From Candidatus Rokuibacteriota bacterium (GTDB taxonomy: Bacteria > Methylomirabilota > Methylomirabilia > Rokubacteriales > CSP1-6), in contig QHTE01000069.1 of assembly GCA_003220685.1 (NCBI GenBank), positions 1 to 64,000 on the forward strand: a stretch of 64,000 nt of DNA, read 5' to 3'. A program made the position numbers and the translations under genes. How positions within the stretch are numbered: position 1 is the stretch's first letter; each line of letters begins with the position of its first letter. Below are positions 28,997 to 39,515 of the stretch, piece by piece. The notes below the pieces were generated by a model that did no database searches, was not told the DNA's origin, and saw only the letters and a list, made by a program, of their open reading frames with translations.

Positions 28997-29522
28997 GACG
29001 GTCCTCGGCGTCTTCGCCCACGTGGACACGACGGTGCGCGCCCTCGAGGCGCTGCGCGCGCGCGGCTACCACGACCTCACGGTCTACACGCCCTTGCCGG
29101 TGCACGAGATCGAGGAAGTGCTCGACCGCGACCGGCCGGTGAGCCGGGTGCGGCTCTTCACCCTGATCGGCGGGCTCACGGGCATCGCATCGGCCTTCCT
29201 GCTGACGATCTGGAGCTCGATGGTATGGGGACTGGTCACCGGCGGCAAGTACATGCAGCCGGCGGGCAGCCGGATCAGCGGCTCGTCGCTGCCGCCCTTC
29301 TTCATCATCGCGTTCGAGCTGATGGTGCTCTTCGCCGGGTTCGCGACCGTCATCGGCATGGTCGTCCTCGGGCGCCTGCCGCGACTCCGGCCGAGCGCGA
29401 GCTACGATGCGCGCTTCACCAACGACCGCTTCGGCGTCGCTGTCCACTGCGCCCCCGAGCGCGCCGCCTCGGTCCACGAGCTCTTGCGCACCTCCGGCGC
29501 CGAAGAAGTGAAGTCGAGATGA
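28986..29522 (+). CDS. actD: Alternative complex III subunit ActD (DUF3341)
   Basis: A 178-residue DUF3341 protein with a soluble N-terminal domain ('VLGVFAHVDTTVRALEALRA'), two membrane helices (about residues 58-80 and 100-122) and a small C-terminal domain. In characterised ACIII it is a structural membrane subunit with no cofactor. The gene overlaps actC at its start and actE at its stop (ATGA), as expected for an assembled complex. Confidence 0.9.
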   Translation: MATETVLGVFAHVDTTVRALEALRARGYHDLTVYTPLPVHEIEEVLDRDRPVSRVRLFTLIGGLTGIASAFLLTIWSSMVWGLVTGGKYMQPAGSRISGSSLPPFFIIAFELMVLFAGFATVIGMVVLGRLPRLRPSASYDARFTNDRFGVAVHCAPERAASVHELLRTSGAEEVKSR

Positions 29523-30025
29523 AATATGTGTTCATCCTGATGCTGCTCGTGGTCGGCGCCGCGGCCGGGGCGTGGGGCTCGGCCATCGTCGTGCGCTGGA
29601 ACGACAACATGACGCAGACGGCGCGGATCGTCCCCGGCGAGCGCGTCTTCTCGATGCCGCCGGGCGTGGTCCCGCGCGGCGGCGCGCTGATCGTTCCCAA
29701 GGAGCAGCGCGACGTCGCGGCCAAGCAGCCGAACCCGATCAAGGCGTCCGAGACCTCGGTGGCGATCGGCAAGGAGCGGTACGCGACCTTCTGCGCGCCG
29801 TGCCACGGCCCGGAGGGCAAGGGAGGCACCTCCGGGCTGGTCGCGACGAAGTTCCTTCCGACCCCCGATCTGACGAACGCCGAGCTGCAGAAGCAGCGGA
29901 CGGATGGCTACTGGCACAGCTACATCGTCGTCGGGGGCGCGGTGATGCCCGCGTACGGCGAGGCGCTGTCGACGCAAGAGGCGTGGCACATCGTGAACTT
30001 CCTGCGGTCCATCGCCCAGAAATGA
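29519..30025 (+). CDS. actE: Alternative complex III, monoheme cytochrome c subunit ActE
   Basis: A 168-residue c-type cytochrome with an N-terminal anchor ('FILMLLVVGAAAGAWGSA'), one heme motif 'CAPCHGPEG' near residue 88, and a Met-containing C-terminal 'GGAVMPAYGEAL' that probably supplies the sixth ligand. It transfers electrons from ActA/ActB to the downstream acceptor. The start overlaps actD; the ORF-track start at 29225 is a shadow of actD. Confidence 0.92.
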   Translation: MKYVFILMLLVVGAAAGAWGSAIVVRWNDNMTQTARIVPGERVFSMPPGVVPRGGALIVPKEQRDVAAKQPNPIKASETSVAIGKERYATFCAPCHGPEGKGGTSGLVATKFLPTPDLTNAELQKQRTDGYWHSYIVVGGAVMPAYGEALSTQEAWHIVNFLRSIAQK

Positions 30026-31161
30026 CGGTTTTCTGGAGTCTCGTGGCCGCACTCGGCGCGGTCGTGTTCCTCGTCGGCGCGAACTCGTCCGACGCGCCGC
30101 AGGTGTGGTCGATCTACCTGGTGAACCTCGTCTTCTGGTCCGGGCTCGCCGTGACCGGCCCGGCGATCGCCGGGATGATGCAGGTCACCGAGGCGCGCTG
30201 GTCGCCGAGCGTCCGCCGCATCGCGCTGACGACCGCCGGATTCCTGCCGATCTCGTTCGTGCTGCTGCTCGTGCTCTACACCGGGCAGACGGTTCTCTAT
30301 CCGTGGGTCGCCAAGCCCATCCCCGCGAAGGCCGGCTGGCTCAACGTGCCGTTCTTCTGGCTCAGGACGTACGCGTGCGCGGCGGCGCTCTTCGCCGTGT
30401 GCTTCGTCTTCGTGCGGGCGCTCCTGCGCGACGCGATCCCGCCCGACGACGAGCGCGAGCGCACGCATCGCAATCGCGTGGCTGTCATCCTCCTGATGCT
30501 GTGGGTCGTCACGGTCTCGCTGTGGGGCTTCGATCTCCTGATGTCGCTGGACCCCAAGTGGTACAGCGGCCTCTTCGGCGGCTACGTCGCCGTGAGCACG
30601 CTCTACACCGCGTTCTGCCTGCTCGCGATCCTCACGGTCCGCACGAACGCCCGCGGGCGCGCCTCGATCCCGCCGGCCGCTGTCCAGGACGTCGCGAAGC
30701 TGCAGTTCACGCTGTCGATCGTCTGGATGTACTTCTTCTGGTCGCAGTACCTCGTGATCTGGTACGGCAACGTGCCGGTCGAGACTCGCTTCTTCATCCA
30801 GCGAGTCTTCGTGCAGCCGTGGACGACCCTGGCGTGGGTGGTCCTGATCGTGGGCTGGCTGATCCCGTTCGCGTATCTGCTCAAGCGTCTCACCGGCCGG
30901 CCGCCGCAGCGGCACGCGCCGCTCGTCGTCGTCGCGGTGTTCGGTCTTGTCGCGATCTTCCTCGAGCGGGTCTTCCTCGTGTTCCCGTCGGTCTCGTCGA
31001 CCGCGCGCCTTCCGCTCACCCTCCGCGACCTCGCGATCACGGCCGGCTTCCTGGCACTCTTCGTCCTGAGCCGCCGCTGGTTCTTCGCCCAGTTCAAGCC
31101 CGTCCTCAATCTTCCTCACACCAGCCCCGCCCGCGACGCCCTGCGCGGTGTAGTACAGTAG
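30022..31161 (+). CDS. actF: Alternative complex III, membrane subunit ActF
   Basis: ActF is a smaller relative of ActC. The 379-residue protein shows about ten membrane helices ('SLVAALGAVVFLVGANS' first) and conserved 'FWLRTYACAAALFAV', 'LMSLDPKWYSGLFGGYV' and 'YFFWSQYLVIWYGNVPVE' segments. It overlaps actE by four bases. It ends the act run; no cytochrome oxidase or oxidase-assembly gene follows, unlike many ACIII operons. Confidence 0.92.
   Translation: MTVFWSLVAALGAVVFLVGANSSDAPQVWSIYLVNLVFWSGLAVTGPAIAGMMQVTEARWSPSVRRIALTTAGFLPISFVLLLVLYTGQTVLYPWVAKPIPAKAGWLNVPFFWLRTYACAAALFAVCFVFVRALLRDAIPPDDERERTHRNRVAVILLMLWVVTVSLWGFDLLMSLDPKWYSGLFGGYVAVSTLYTAFCLLAILTVRTNARGRASIPPAAVQDVAKLQFTLSIVWMYFFWSQYLVIWYGNVPVETRFFIQRVFVQPWTTLAWVVLIVGWLIPFAYLLKRLTGRPPQRHAPLVVVAVFGLVAIFLERVFLVFPSVSSTARLPLTLRDLAITAGFLALFVLSRRWFFAQFKPVLNLPHTSPARDALRGVVQ
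31154..31159 (+). promoter_or_regulatory. Possible -10 box for a leaderless moeA transcript
   Basis: TACAGT at the end of actF lies 7 nt before the moeA GTG, so transcription would begin at or next to the start codon. No -35 match is seen. Confidence 0.3.
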
Positions 31162-31166
31162 CCAAT

Positions 31167-32381
31167 GTGCTGAGCGTCGAGGACGCGCGCGAGCGGATTC
31201 TTTCACGCGTAGCGCCACTGGGCAGCGAGCGAGTCGACGTCATGGGGGCGCTCGGGCGCGTGCTCGCCGAGCCCATCGTCTCGCGGGCGACGATTCCGCC
31301 GTGGCCGAACTCGTCGATGGACGGCTACGCCCTCCGGGCACAGGACACGAATGGAGAGCCCGTCGAGCTCGCCGTCGTCGGCCGGATCGCCGCCGGCACG
31401 ATGCCGTCCCGACCGCTCGGAGCCGGAGAGTCGATGCGCATCTTCACCGGCGCGCCGTTGCCCCAAGGCGCGGATGCCGTCGTGCCCCAGGAGGATGTCG
31501 CCGCCAGCGGCGACCGGGTGACGATCCGCGGGCGTATCGCGCCGGGCGCCTACGTCCGGCCGGCCGGCGAAGACGTCCGCGCGGGCGACGTCGTCGTCAA
31601 GCCCGGCGGGGTGCTCGGCGCCGCTGAGGTCGGGCTCCTGGCGACCCTCGGCTACGCGCAGGTGCGCGTCTATCGCCGCCCGCGCGTCGCGATCCTCTCA
31701 ACCGGCAACGAGCTCGCGGACCTCGGGACCCAGCCGGGACCGGCCCAGATCCCGAACACGAACACGTACTCGCTGATGGCGCAGGTGATCGAGGCCGGCG
31801 GCGAGCCCGTCAACCTGGGTGTCGCGCCCGACCAGCTCGACGCCATCACGGAACGGGTGTACTGGGGGCTGGCGTCCGCGGACGCGCTCGTGACGTCCGC
31901 GGGCGTATCGGTCGGAGAGCTCGATCTCGTCCGCGAAGCGCTCGAGCAAAGCGGTGCCGAGCTCCATCTGTGGCAGGTGTCGATGCGTCCGGGCAAGCCG
32001 ATCACGTTCGGCACCCGCGGCGATCGTCCGGTCTTCGGGCTGCCGGGCAATCCCGTGTCCGCGATGGTCACCTTCGAGCTCTTCGTGCGCCCGGCCCTGC
32101 GACGACTGGGGGGCGCGGACGTGATCGATCGCCCGCGGCTGCGGGCGCTGGCACTCGAGCCGATCGCGAATCCCGGCTCGCGGCGCGGTTACCTTCGCGT
32201 CACCTTGACGGCCGGCGCGCACGGCTACGGTGCGCGCCTGACCGGTGATCAAGGCTCGGCGATCCTGCGCTCGATGGTGCTCGCCGACGGGCTCGCGGTC
32301 GTCGCTCCTGACACGACGATCGGCGCCGGCGAGTCGGTCGACGTCATCGTGCTCCGCTCGCTCGAGCCGAGATCGCGCTGA
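31167..32381 (+). CDS. moeA: Molybdopterin molybdenumtransferase
   Basis: MoeA inserts molybdate into adenylylated molybdopterin. The 404-residue protein contains 'RATIPPWPNSSMDGYALRA' (substrate loop), 'FTGAPLPQGADAVVPQED', 'ILSTGNELADLG' and 'VFGLPGNPVSAMVTFELF', covering the usual four domains. GTG 31167 is the first start after actF and lacks a Shine-Dalgarno, fitting a leaderless mRNA. moaA at 53 kb belongs to the same cofactor pathway. Confidence 0.94.
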   Translation: MLSVEDARERILSRVAPLGSERVDVMGALGRVLAEPIVSRATIPPWPNSSMDGYALRAQDTNGEPVELAVVGRIAAGTMPSRPLGAGESMRIFTGAPLPQGADAVVPQEDVAASGDRVTIRGRIAPGAYVRPAGEDVRAGDVVVKPGGVLGAAEVGLLATLGYAQVRVYRRPRVAILSTGNELADLGTQPGPAQIPNTNTYSLMAQVIEAGGEPVNLGVAPDQLDAITERVYWGLASADALVTSAGVSVGELDLVREALEQSGAELHLWQVSMRPGKPITFGTRGDRPVFGLPGNPVSAMVTFELFVRPALRRLGGADVIDRPRLRALALEPIANPGSRRGYLRVTLTAGAHGYGARLTGDQGSAILRSMVLADGLAVVAPDTTIGAGESVDVIVLRSLEPRSR

Positions 32382-32386
32382 GCTGT

Positions 32387-32416
32387 TTGACATCGTTTTC
32401 GGCCGCGTGCTACGGT
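32387..32416 (+). promoter_or_regulatory. Promoter TTGACA-N18-TACGGT (leaderless)
   Basis: A consensus TTGACA (32387-32392) lies 18 nt before TACGGT (32411-32416). The downstream ATG at 32425 is 8 nt past the -10 box, so the mRNA would start at the initiation codon. Confidence 0.6.
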
Positions 32417-32424
32417 CGAAATGG

Positions 32425-33369
32425 ATGAGTCGAGGCCTCTGCGTGGTGGCTGCGATGGCGGTTCTCGCGAGCGGCTGCGCAAGCCGGCGCGCGGTGGACC
32501 GACTCGAATCCGACGTCGGGCGGGTCCGCTCGGAGCTGGCCGAGCTTCGGGTCGCTCAAGAAGCCACCAGCCGCAATCTCGCCAACGCCACCTCGCAGCT
32601 CCAGGCTCTCGACGTGAAAGCGCTCGGAGACGAGATCGCGCGGCTCAACCGCCGGGCCGATGCGGTCGACGCGACGCTCGCCGAGACCCGAACGAAGGTC
32701 GACACGCTGGCGCCGCCGCCGGCCGTGTCGAGCGTGCCGGCGCCGGCGACATCGCCGGTTCCCGCGCCGCTGCCGCCGCCTTCCGAATCGGCCTCACCGG
32801 TCCCGGCCCCGCTGCCGCCGGCGCCCGCGGTGATGTCACCCGTCCCGGCGCCGCTGCCGCCGCCCGAGCCAGCCGTCACGACCCCCGTCCCGGCGCCGGC
32901 GCCGCCCCCCGCGGGCGTCGTCGAGAAGCCGCAGGTGCCTTCGCCGCCGTCGCCGACCATGCCGGCGAAACCGGCTCCGAAGGCCGCGGGCAATCCCGAG
33001 CAAGAGTACGCTGCGGCGCTCGCGACCTATCGCGCCCGCGAGCACGGCCAGGCGGTGATCGATTTCATGGACTTCATCGCGAAATATCCCAAGCACCCGC
33101 TGGCCGGAAACGCCCAGTACTGGATCGGCGAAGCGTACTGGGCCCAGCGCGACTATCGGCAGGCTCTCGTCGAGTTCGACAAGGTGTTCGAGCACGGTCC
33201 GGCCAAGGCGCCCGACGCGCTCCTGAAGATCGGCCTCTGCCATCTCCGCCTGAACGACGTGTCGCGGGCGCAGCAGGCGTGGCAGCGCGTCGTCAACGAG
33301 TATCCGAAGTCCGAATCGGCGGCGATGGCACGCTCTCTGATCGCCACGCACGCCGCCGCCCGGCGGTAG
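32425..33369 (+). CDS. CpoB/YbgF-like lipoprotein with coiled coil, Pro-rich linker and TPR
   Basis: A 314-residue envelope protein. It has a lipoprotein signal with lipobox 'LASGC' (Cys about 18), a coiled coil (about 22-88; 'DRLESDVGRVRSELAELRV'), a long Pro/Ala linker (about 92-185) with four or five repeats of 'PVPAPLPP' type, and a C-terminal TPR domain (about 190-310; 'YAAALATYRAREHGQAVIDF', 'YWIGEAYWAQRDYRQALVEF'). The layout matches CpoB/YbgF, which coordinates outer-membrane constriction with peptidoglycan synthesis through Tol-Pal; but tol and pal genes are absent here, and the linker is unusually long. ATG 32425 is leaderless. Confidence 0.85.
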   Translation: MSRGLCVVAAMAVLASGCASRRAVDRLESDVGRVRSELAELRVAQEATSRNLANATSQLQALDVKALGDEIARLNRRADAVDATLAETRTKVDTLAPPPAVSSVPAPATSPVPAPLPPPSESASPVPAPLPPAPAVMSPVPAPLPPPEPAVTTPVPAPAPPPAGVVEKPQVPSPPSPTMPAKPAPKAAGNPEQEYAAALATYRAREHGQAVIDFMDFIAKYPKHPLAGNAQYWIGEAYWAQRDYRQALVEFDKVFEHGPAKAPDALLKIGLCHLRLNDVSRAQQAWQRVVNEYPKSESAAMARSLIATHAAARR

Positions 33370-33418
33370 CGTTCGCACCGTATCCGTTCGGGCTCTCTGG
33401 CGAGCGGCGCCGCTTCGC

Positions 33419-33424
33419 TATACT
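33419..33424 (+). promoter_or_regulatory. -10 box TATACT before dprA
   Basis: TATACT lies 15 nt upstream of the dprA ATG, in the 70-nt gap after the CpoB-like gene. No convincing -35 box was found. The 5' UTR would be about 8 nt. Confidence 0.35.
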
Positions 33425-33439
33425 GACAATCCGCGATCG

Positions 33440-34333
33440 ATGATTGAGGTCCGCCCCGGCGATCCCTGCTATCCCGCGCTGCTCGGCGCGATACCGTCGG
33501 CGCCCGCGCTCTTCGTGCGCGGCGAGCTTCGCGACGACGACGCGCTGGCCATCGCGATCGTCGGTTCGCGGCGCGCCACGCCGTACGGGGTCGCAGCGAC
33601 CGAGCGACTCGCGTCCGACCTGGCCGCGCGCGGTGTCACGATCGTGAGCGGCCTGGCGCGCGGGATCGACACCGCCGCGCACACGGGCGCGCTGGCAGCG
33701 GGCGGGCGCACGCTCGCGGTCCTCGGCTGCGGCGTCGACGTCGTCTACCCGCCCGAGAACGCGCCGCTCGCGCGCACGATCGAGTCGCACGGCGCGATCC
33801 TGTCGCAGTTTCCGCCGGGCATGCCGGCGCTGCCCGGCCACTTTCCCGCGCGCAACCGCACGCTGGCGGGGCTGGCGCTCGGCGTCGTCGTGGTCGAGGC
33901 CGCCGAGCGGAGCGGGGCTCTCATCACGGCGGGATTTGCCGGCGATCTCGGCCGCGAAACCTTCGCCGTTCCTGGCCGAATCACGTCGCCGACGAGCGCC
34001 GGCACCAATCGACTCATACAGGACGGTGCTAAACTCGTTACATGCTGGCAGGACATCGTGTCAGAATTGCCAGAGCAATGGCGCCGCGCCGTACGCGGGT
34101 TGTCGGCGCCGCCGGGCGCGCCGCACGCGCCCGAACCGGGGAGTGACGAGGGTCGAATGCTGCACGAACTGGCTCCCGATGAGCCGCGGCACATCGAGCA
34201 GTTGATCGCGCGCGCCGGATTGCCTCCCGCGCGGGCGGCGGCGGTGCTCGTGACCCTCGAGCTGGGCGGTTGGGCCCGGCAGCTTGCGGGACAGCGGTGG
34301 GTCTCGCTCGACGCGCGCGCGAGGAGAGTCTAG
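33440..34333 (+). CDS. dprA: DNA-processing protein DprA (Smf)
   Basis: DprA binds incoming single-stranded DNA and loads RecA during natural transformation. The 297-residue protein has the Rossmann-like core with 'AIVGSRRATPYG', 'SGLARGIDTAAHTGAL', 'LGCGVDVVYPPENAPL' and 'FPARNRTLAGLA', and a C-terminal winged-helix (about residues 235-290). Its stop abuts the topA GTG. dprA-topA-xerC-hslVU is a gene order known from several phyla. Confidence 0.94.
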   Translation: MIEVRPGDPCYPALLGAIPSAPALFVRGELRDDDALAIAIVGSRRATPYGVAATERLASDLAARGVTIVSGLARGIDTAAHTGALAAGGRTLAVLGCGVDVVYPPENAPLARTIESHGAILSQFPPGMPALPGHFPARNRTLAGLALGVVVVEAAERSGALITAGFAGDLGRETFAVPGRITSPTSAGTNRLIQDGAKLVTCWQDIVSELPEQWRRAVRGLSAPPGAPHAPEPGSDEGRMLHELAPDEPRHIEQLIARAGLPPARAAAVLVTLELGGWARQLAGQRWVSLDARARRV

Positions 34334-36582
<2,249 letters not shown>

Positions 36583-36586
<4 letters not shown>

Positions 36587-37464
36587 AGGATTCGCTGGGC
36601 GCGTTTTTCCGTCACCTCTCGCTCGAGAAGGACGCCTCGCCGCACACGCTCCGAAGCTACCGGACCGATCTCCTCGAGTTCGCCCAGTACGCCGGCACGG
36701 GAGATCCCTCGACCTGGCTGGGTGACGTCGACACCCGCACGATCCGCGGCTGGCTGGCCCACCTGCACGCGCGCTCACTCGACGCCGCGACGATCGCGCG
36801 GAAGCTCGCCGCCGTGCGCAGCTGGTTCCGGTTCCTGGTGCGGCGCGGCGCGCTCGAACGGAACGTCGCGCGCGAGGTCCGGGGCCCGCGGCCGCCGAGG
36901 AAGCTCGTCTCGTTTCTGCCGATCGACGAGGCGACGGCCTTGATGGAGGCCAAGGCGCGCGACGGCGCGGTCCGCGCACGCGACACCGCCGTGCTCGAGC
37001 TCCTCTACGCGACCGGCCTGCGGGTCTCCGAGCTCGCCGGCCTCGACCTCGACGACGTCGACCGCGCGATCCGGACGGTGCGCGTGCTCGGCAAGGGCCG
37101 GAAGGAGCGGATCGTGCCGTACGGGAGCCGGGCCGCGGGCGCGCTCGCCGCCTACCTCGAGGGCCGCGGCGGCGGGGCGGGACCGCTGTTCGCCAACCCG
37201 CGCGGCGGGCGCCTCACCGTCCGCTCGCTGTACACGATCGTCCGGCGGAGCGCAGTGTCGACCGGGATCACCCGGCGCGTGAGCCCGCACACCTTGCGCC
37301 ACACCTTTGCGACCCATCTGCTCAACGCCGGCGCCGATCTCAGGGTGATCCAGGAGCTCCTCGGCCACAGCCGTCTCTCGACGACGCAGCGCTACACGCA
37401 CGTGGGCGCCGATCAGCTCATGCGGGTCTACGACGCCGCCCACCCCCGCGCGCGGGCAAAATGA
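36583..37464 (+). CDS. xerC: Tyrosine recombinase XerC
   Basis: XerC resolves chromosome dimers at dif. The 293-residue protein has an N-terminal SAM-like DNA-binding domain ('[15 protein letters not shown]') and the catalytic domain with Arg in '[12 protein letters not shown]', '[14 protein letters not shown]' (H-x-x-R) and '[15 protein letters not shown]' (His and nucleophilic Tyr). Its place between topA and hslVU matches codV in Bacillus, so it is a housekeeping Xer rather than an integrase. Confidence 0.95.
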
Positions 37465-37480
37465 CTCGAAGCGGCAGAGC

Positions 37481-37554
37481 GGGCGTGCGGAGCCACGCCG
37501 CGCCTGTATCAGGCCACCCTCGGTCCAAGGCGGGCTCACGGTCCCCGCTACAAT
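37481..37554 (+). repeat. Dispersed ~75-nt element, copy D2 (upstream of hslV)
   Basis: Partner of the element at 17499-17573, with 42 of 46 identical positions in the 3' part. It begins GGGCGTGCGGAGCCAC and ends CCCCGCTACAAT. The reading frame of hslV is open through it, but that frame differs from the hemC frame in the D1 copy, arguing for a DNA or RNA element. It runs straight into the 15-nt tandem repeat. Confidence 0.7.
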
Positions 37555-37587
37555 GGTCCCCGCTACAATCACCCCCGCTACATCAAA
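37543..37587 (+). repeat. Three exact-period 15-nt units with TACAAT before hslV
   Basis: The units are CCCCGCTACAATGGT, CCCCGCTACAATCAC and CCCCGCTACATCAAA, exactly 15 nt each. Every unit presents an extended -10-like GCTACAAT (degenerate in the third). They may form stacked alternative -10 boxes for hslV. Confidence 0.75.
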
Positions 37588-38111
37588 TCCGGTCGACGAC
37601 GGTGATCGCCGTCCGTCACCGCGATCAGGTGGCGGTCGCCGGCGACGGGCAGGTCTCGATCGGCAACACCATCGTCAAGGCCGGGGCCCGGAAGGTGCGC
37701 AAGCTCTACGGCGATCGGGTCGTGGCGGGATTCGCGGGAGCGGCCGCCGACGCGTTCACGCTCTTCGCCCGCTTCGAGGCCAAGCTGGAGGAGCACCGCG
37801 GAAACCTCCCGCGCGCCGCGGTCGAGCTGGCTAAGGACTGGCGCTCCGACCGCGTGCTGCGCCGGCTCGAGGCGCTCCTGGCGGTGGCCGATCGCGAGCA
37901 CTCGTTCATCGTCTCCGGGACCGGCGACGTCATCGAGCCCGACGACGGCCTGATCGGCATCGGCTCGGGCGGCCCCTACGCGCTCGCCGCCGCGCGGGCG
38001 CTGATCGCGCACTCCGATCTCGACGCCAAGGCGATCGCGACCGAGGCGATGCGCGTCGCCGCCACGATCTGCGTCTTCACCAACGATCACCTCACTGTCG
38101 AAGTCCTGTGA
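37587..38111 (+). CDS. hslV: ATP-dependent protease subunit HslV (ClpQ); start codon unresolved
   Basis: HslV forms the proteolytic double hexamer that degrades substrates unfolded by HslU. The N-terminal nucleophile Thr is encoded at 37596 in '[21 protein letters not shown]' (in part), followed by '[22 protein letters not shown]' and '[16 protein letters not shown]'. No ATG, GTG or TTG lies just before the Thr pair. The next in-frame starts upstream are GTG 37485 and ATG 37461 (overlapping the xerC stop), which would add a leader of 37-45 residues translated from the repeats; GTG 37602 would remove the catalytic Thr. I place the left end at the ATC that opens the conserved I-R-S-T-T string; this is a guess. 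Confidence 0.85.
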   Translation: MRSTTVIAVRHRDQVAVAGDGQVSIGNTIVKAGARKVRKLYGDRVVAGFAGAAADAFTLFARFEAKLEEHRGNLPRAAVELAKDWRSDRVLRRLEALLAVADREHSFIVSGTGDVIEPDDGLIGIGSGGPYALAAARALIAHSDLDAKAIATEAMRVAATICVFTNDHLTVEVL

Positions 38112-38117
38112 AGCCGG

Positions 38118-38161
38118 GCCATTTACAATAATCCCGCTACAATAATCCCCGCGACAATGAC
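38118..38161 (+). repeat. Three ~15-nt TACAAT units before and across the hslU start
   Basis: GCCATTTACAATAAT (15), CCCGCTACAATAAT (14) and CCCCGCGACAATGAC (15), the last containing the hslU ATG. They resemble the units ahead of hslV. The box at 38138-38143 would start transcription a few bases before the hslU ATG. Confidence 0.65.
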
Positions 38162-39515
38162 CAAATTGACCCTCACACCCGCGCAGATCGTCGCTGAGCT
38201 CGATCGCTACATCGTCGGCCAGCAGAAGGCCAAGCGCGCGGTGGCGATCGCGCTCCGCAATCGGTGGCGGCGTCAAAATCTTCCCCCCGAGCTGCGCGAC
38301 GAGGTCGCGCCGAAGAACATCATCATGATCGGCCCGACCGGCGTCGGGAAGACCGAGGTCGCGCGGCGACTGGCCAAGCTCTCACAGGCGCCGTTCTTGA
38401 AGGTCGAAGCCTCCAAGTACACGGAGGTCGGCTACGTCGGCCGCGACGTCGAATCGATGATCCGCGACCTGACCGAGCTCTCCGTGAACATGGTCAAGGC
38501 CGAGATGACGGCCGGCGTGCGGGAACGGGCGGAGCAGCTCGCGGAGGAGCGGCTGCTCGACGTCTTGCTGCCCCGGCGGGCCCAGGAGCCCTTCTCGTCG
38601 AGCTCGCTCGAGGAGATCACGCCGGACGCGTCGCGGGAGACGACCAAGGACAAGCTCCGCGCGCAGCTCAGGGCCGGGCGGCTCGACGACCGGCTCGTCG
38701 AGCTCGAGATGCAGCAGCAGTCCCTGCCGATGATCGAGGTCCTCTCCGGCCAGGGCATGGAAGAGATGGGCATCCATCTCAAGGACATGCTCTCGAACAT
38801 CATGCCGAGCCGGACGAAGCGGCGGAAGGTGCGCGTTGCCGAGGCGCGGCGGCTGCTGGCGCAGGAGGAAGCCCAGAAGCTCGTGGACATGGACGAGGCG
38901 GTGACCCAGGCCATCCGGCGCGCGGAGAACTCGGGCATCGTCTTCCTCGACGAGCTCGACAAGGTCGCCGGACGGGAAGGGGGCCACGGCCCCGACGTCA
39001 GCCGCGAGGGCGTGCAGCGCGACCTGCTCCCGATCGTCGAGGGCTCGTCGGTCACGACCAAGTACGGCGTCGTCCGCACGGACCACATCCTGTTCATCGC
39101 CGCTGGGGCGTTCCACATCGCCAAACCGTCGGATTTGATCCCGGAGCTCCAGGGGCGCTTCCCGATCCGCGTCGAGCTGGACCCCTTGACGCGGGACGAT
39201 TTCGTCCGCATTCTTACCGAGCCTCGGAACGCGCTGATCACGCAGTACGTGGAGCTCCTGAAGACGGAACAGGTGACCCTCCGGTTCGCCCCGGAGGCGG
39301 TGGAGGCGATCGCAGAGATCGCGATGCAGGTGAACGCGAGCACGGAGAACATCGGCGCCCGGCGCCTGTACACGGTGATGGAGAAGCTTCTCGAGCAGAT
39401 CTCGTTCGACGCGCCGGATCTGCCCGGCAAGGAGCTGACCGTCGACGCCGCCTACGTGGGCCAGCGCCTCGGCGACATCACCCGCGATCAGGACCTTTCG
39501 CGGTACATCCTCTGA
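38157..39515 (+). CDS. hslU: HslUV protease ATPase subunit HslU (ClpY)
   Basis: HslU is the AAA+ unfoldase that feeds HslV. The 452-residue protein has '[20 protein letters not shown]', Walker A '[15 protein letters not shown]' near residue 60, the pore loop region '[18 protein letters not shown]', the I-domain (about 110-245), Walker B '[11 protein letters not shown]' near 260 and the C-terminal 'LSRYIL' that docks into HslV. It follows hslV by 45 nt of repeat sequence; there is no clear Shine-Dalgarno. Confidence 0.96.
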   Translation: MTKLTLTPAQIVAELDRYIVGQQKAKRAVAIALRNRWRRQNLPPELRDEVAPKNIIMIGPTGVGKTEVARRLAKLSQAPFLKVEASKYTEVGYVGRDVESMIRDLTELSVNMVKAEMTAGVRERAEQLAEERLLDVLLPRRAQEPFSSSSLEEITPDASRETTKDKLRAQLRAGRLDDRLVELEMQQQSLPMIEVLSGQGMEEMGIHLKDMLSNIMPSRTKRRKVRVAEARRLLAQEEAQKLVDMDEAVTQAIRRAENSGIVFLDELDKVAGREGGHGPDVSREGVQRDLLPIVEGSSVTTKYGVVRTDHILFIAAGAFHIAKPSDLIPELQGRFPIRVELDPLTRDDFVRILTEPRNALITQYVELLKTEQVTLRFAPEAVEAIAEIAMQVNASTENIGARRLYTVMEKLLEQISFDAPDLPGKELTVDAAYVGQRLGDITRDQDLSRYIL

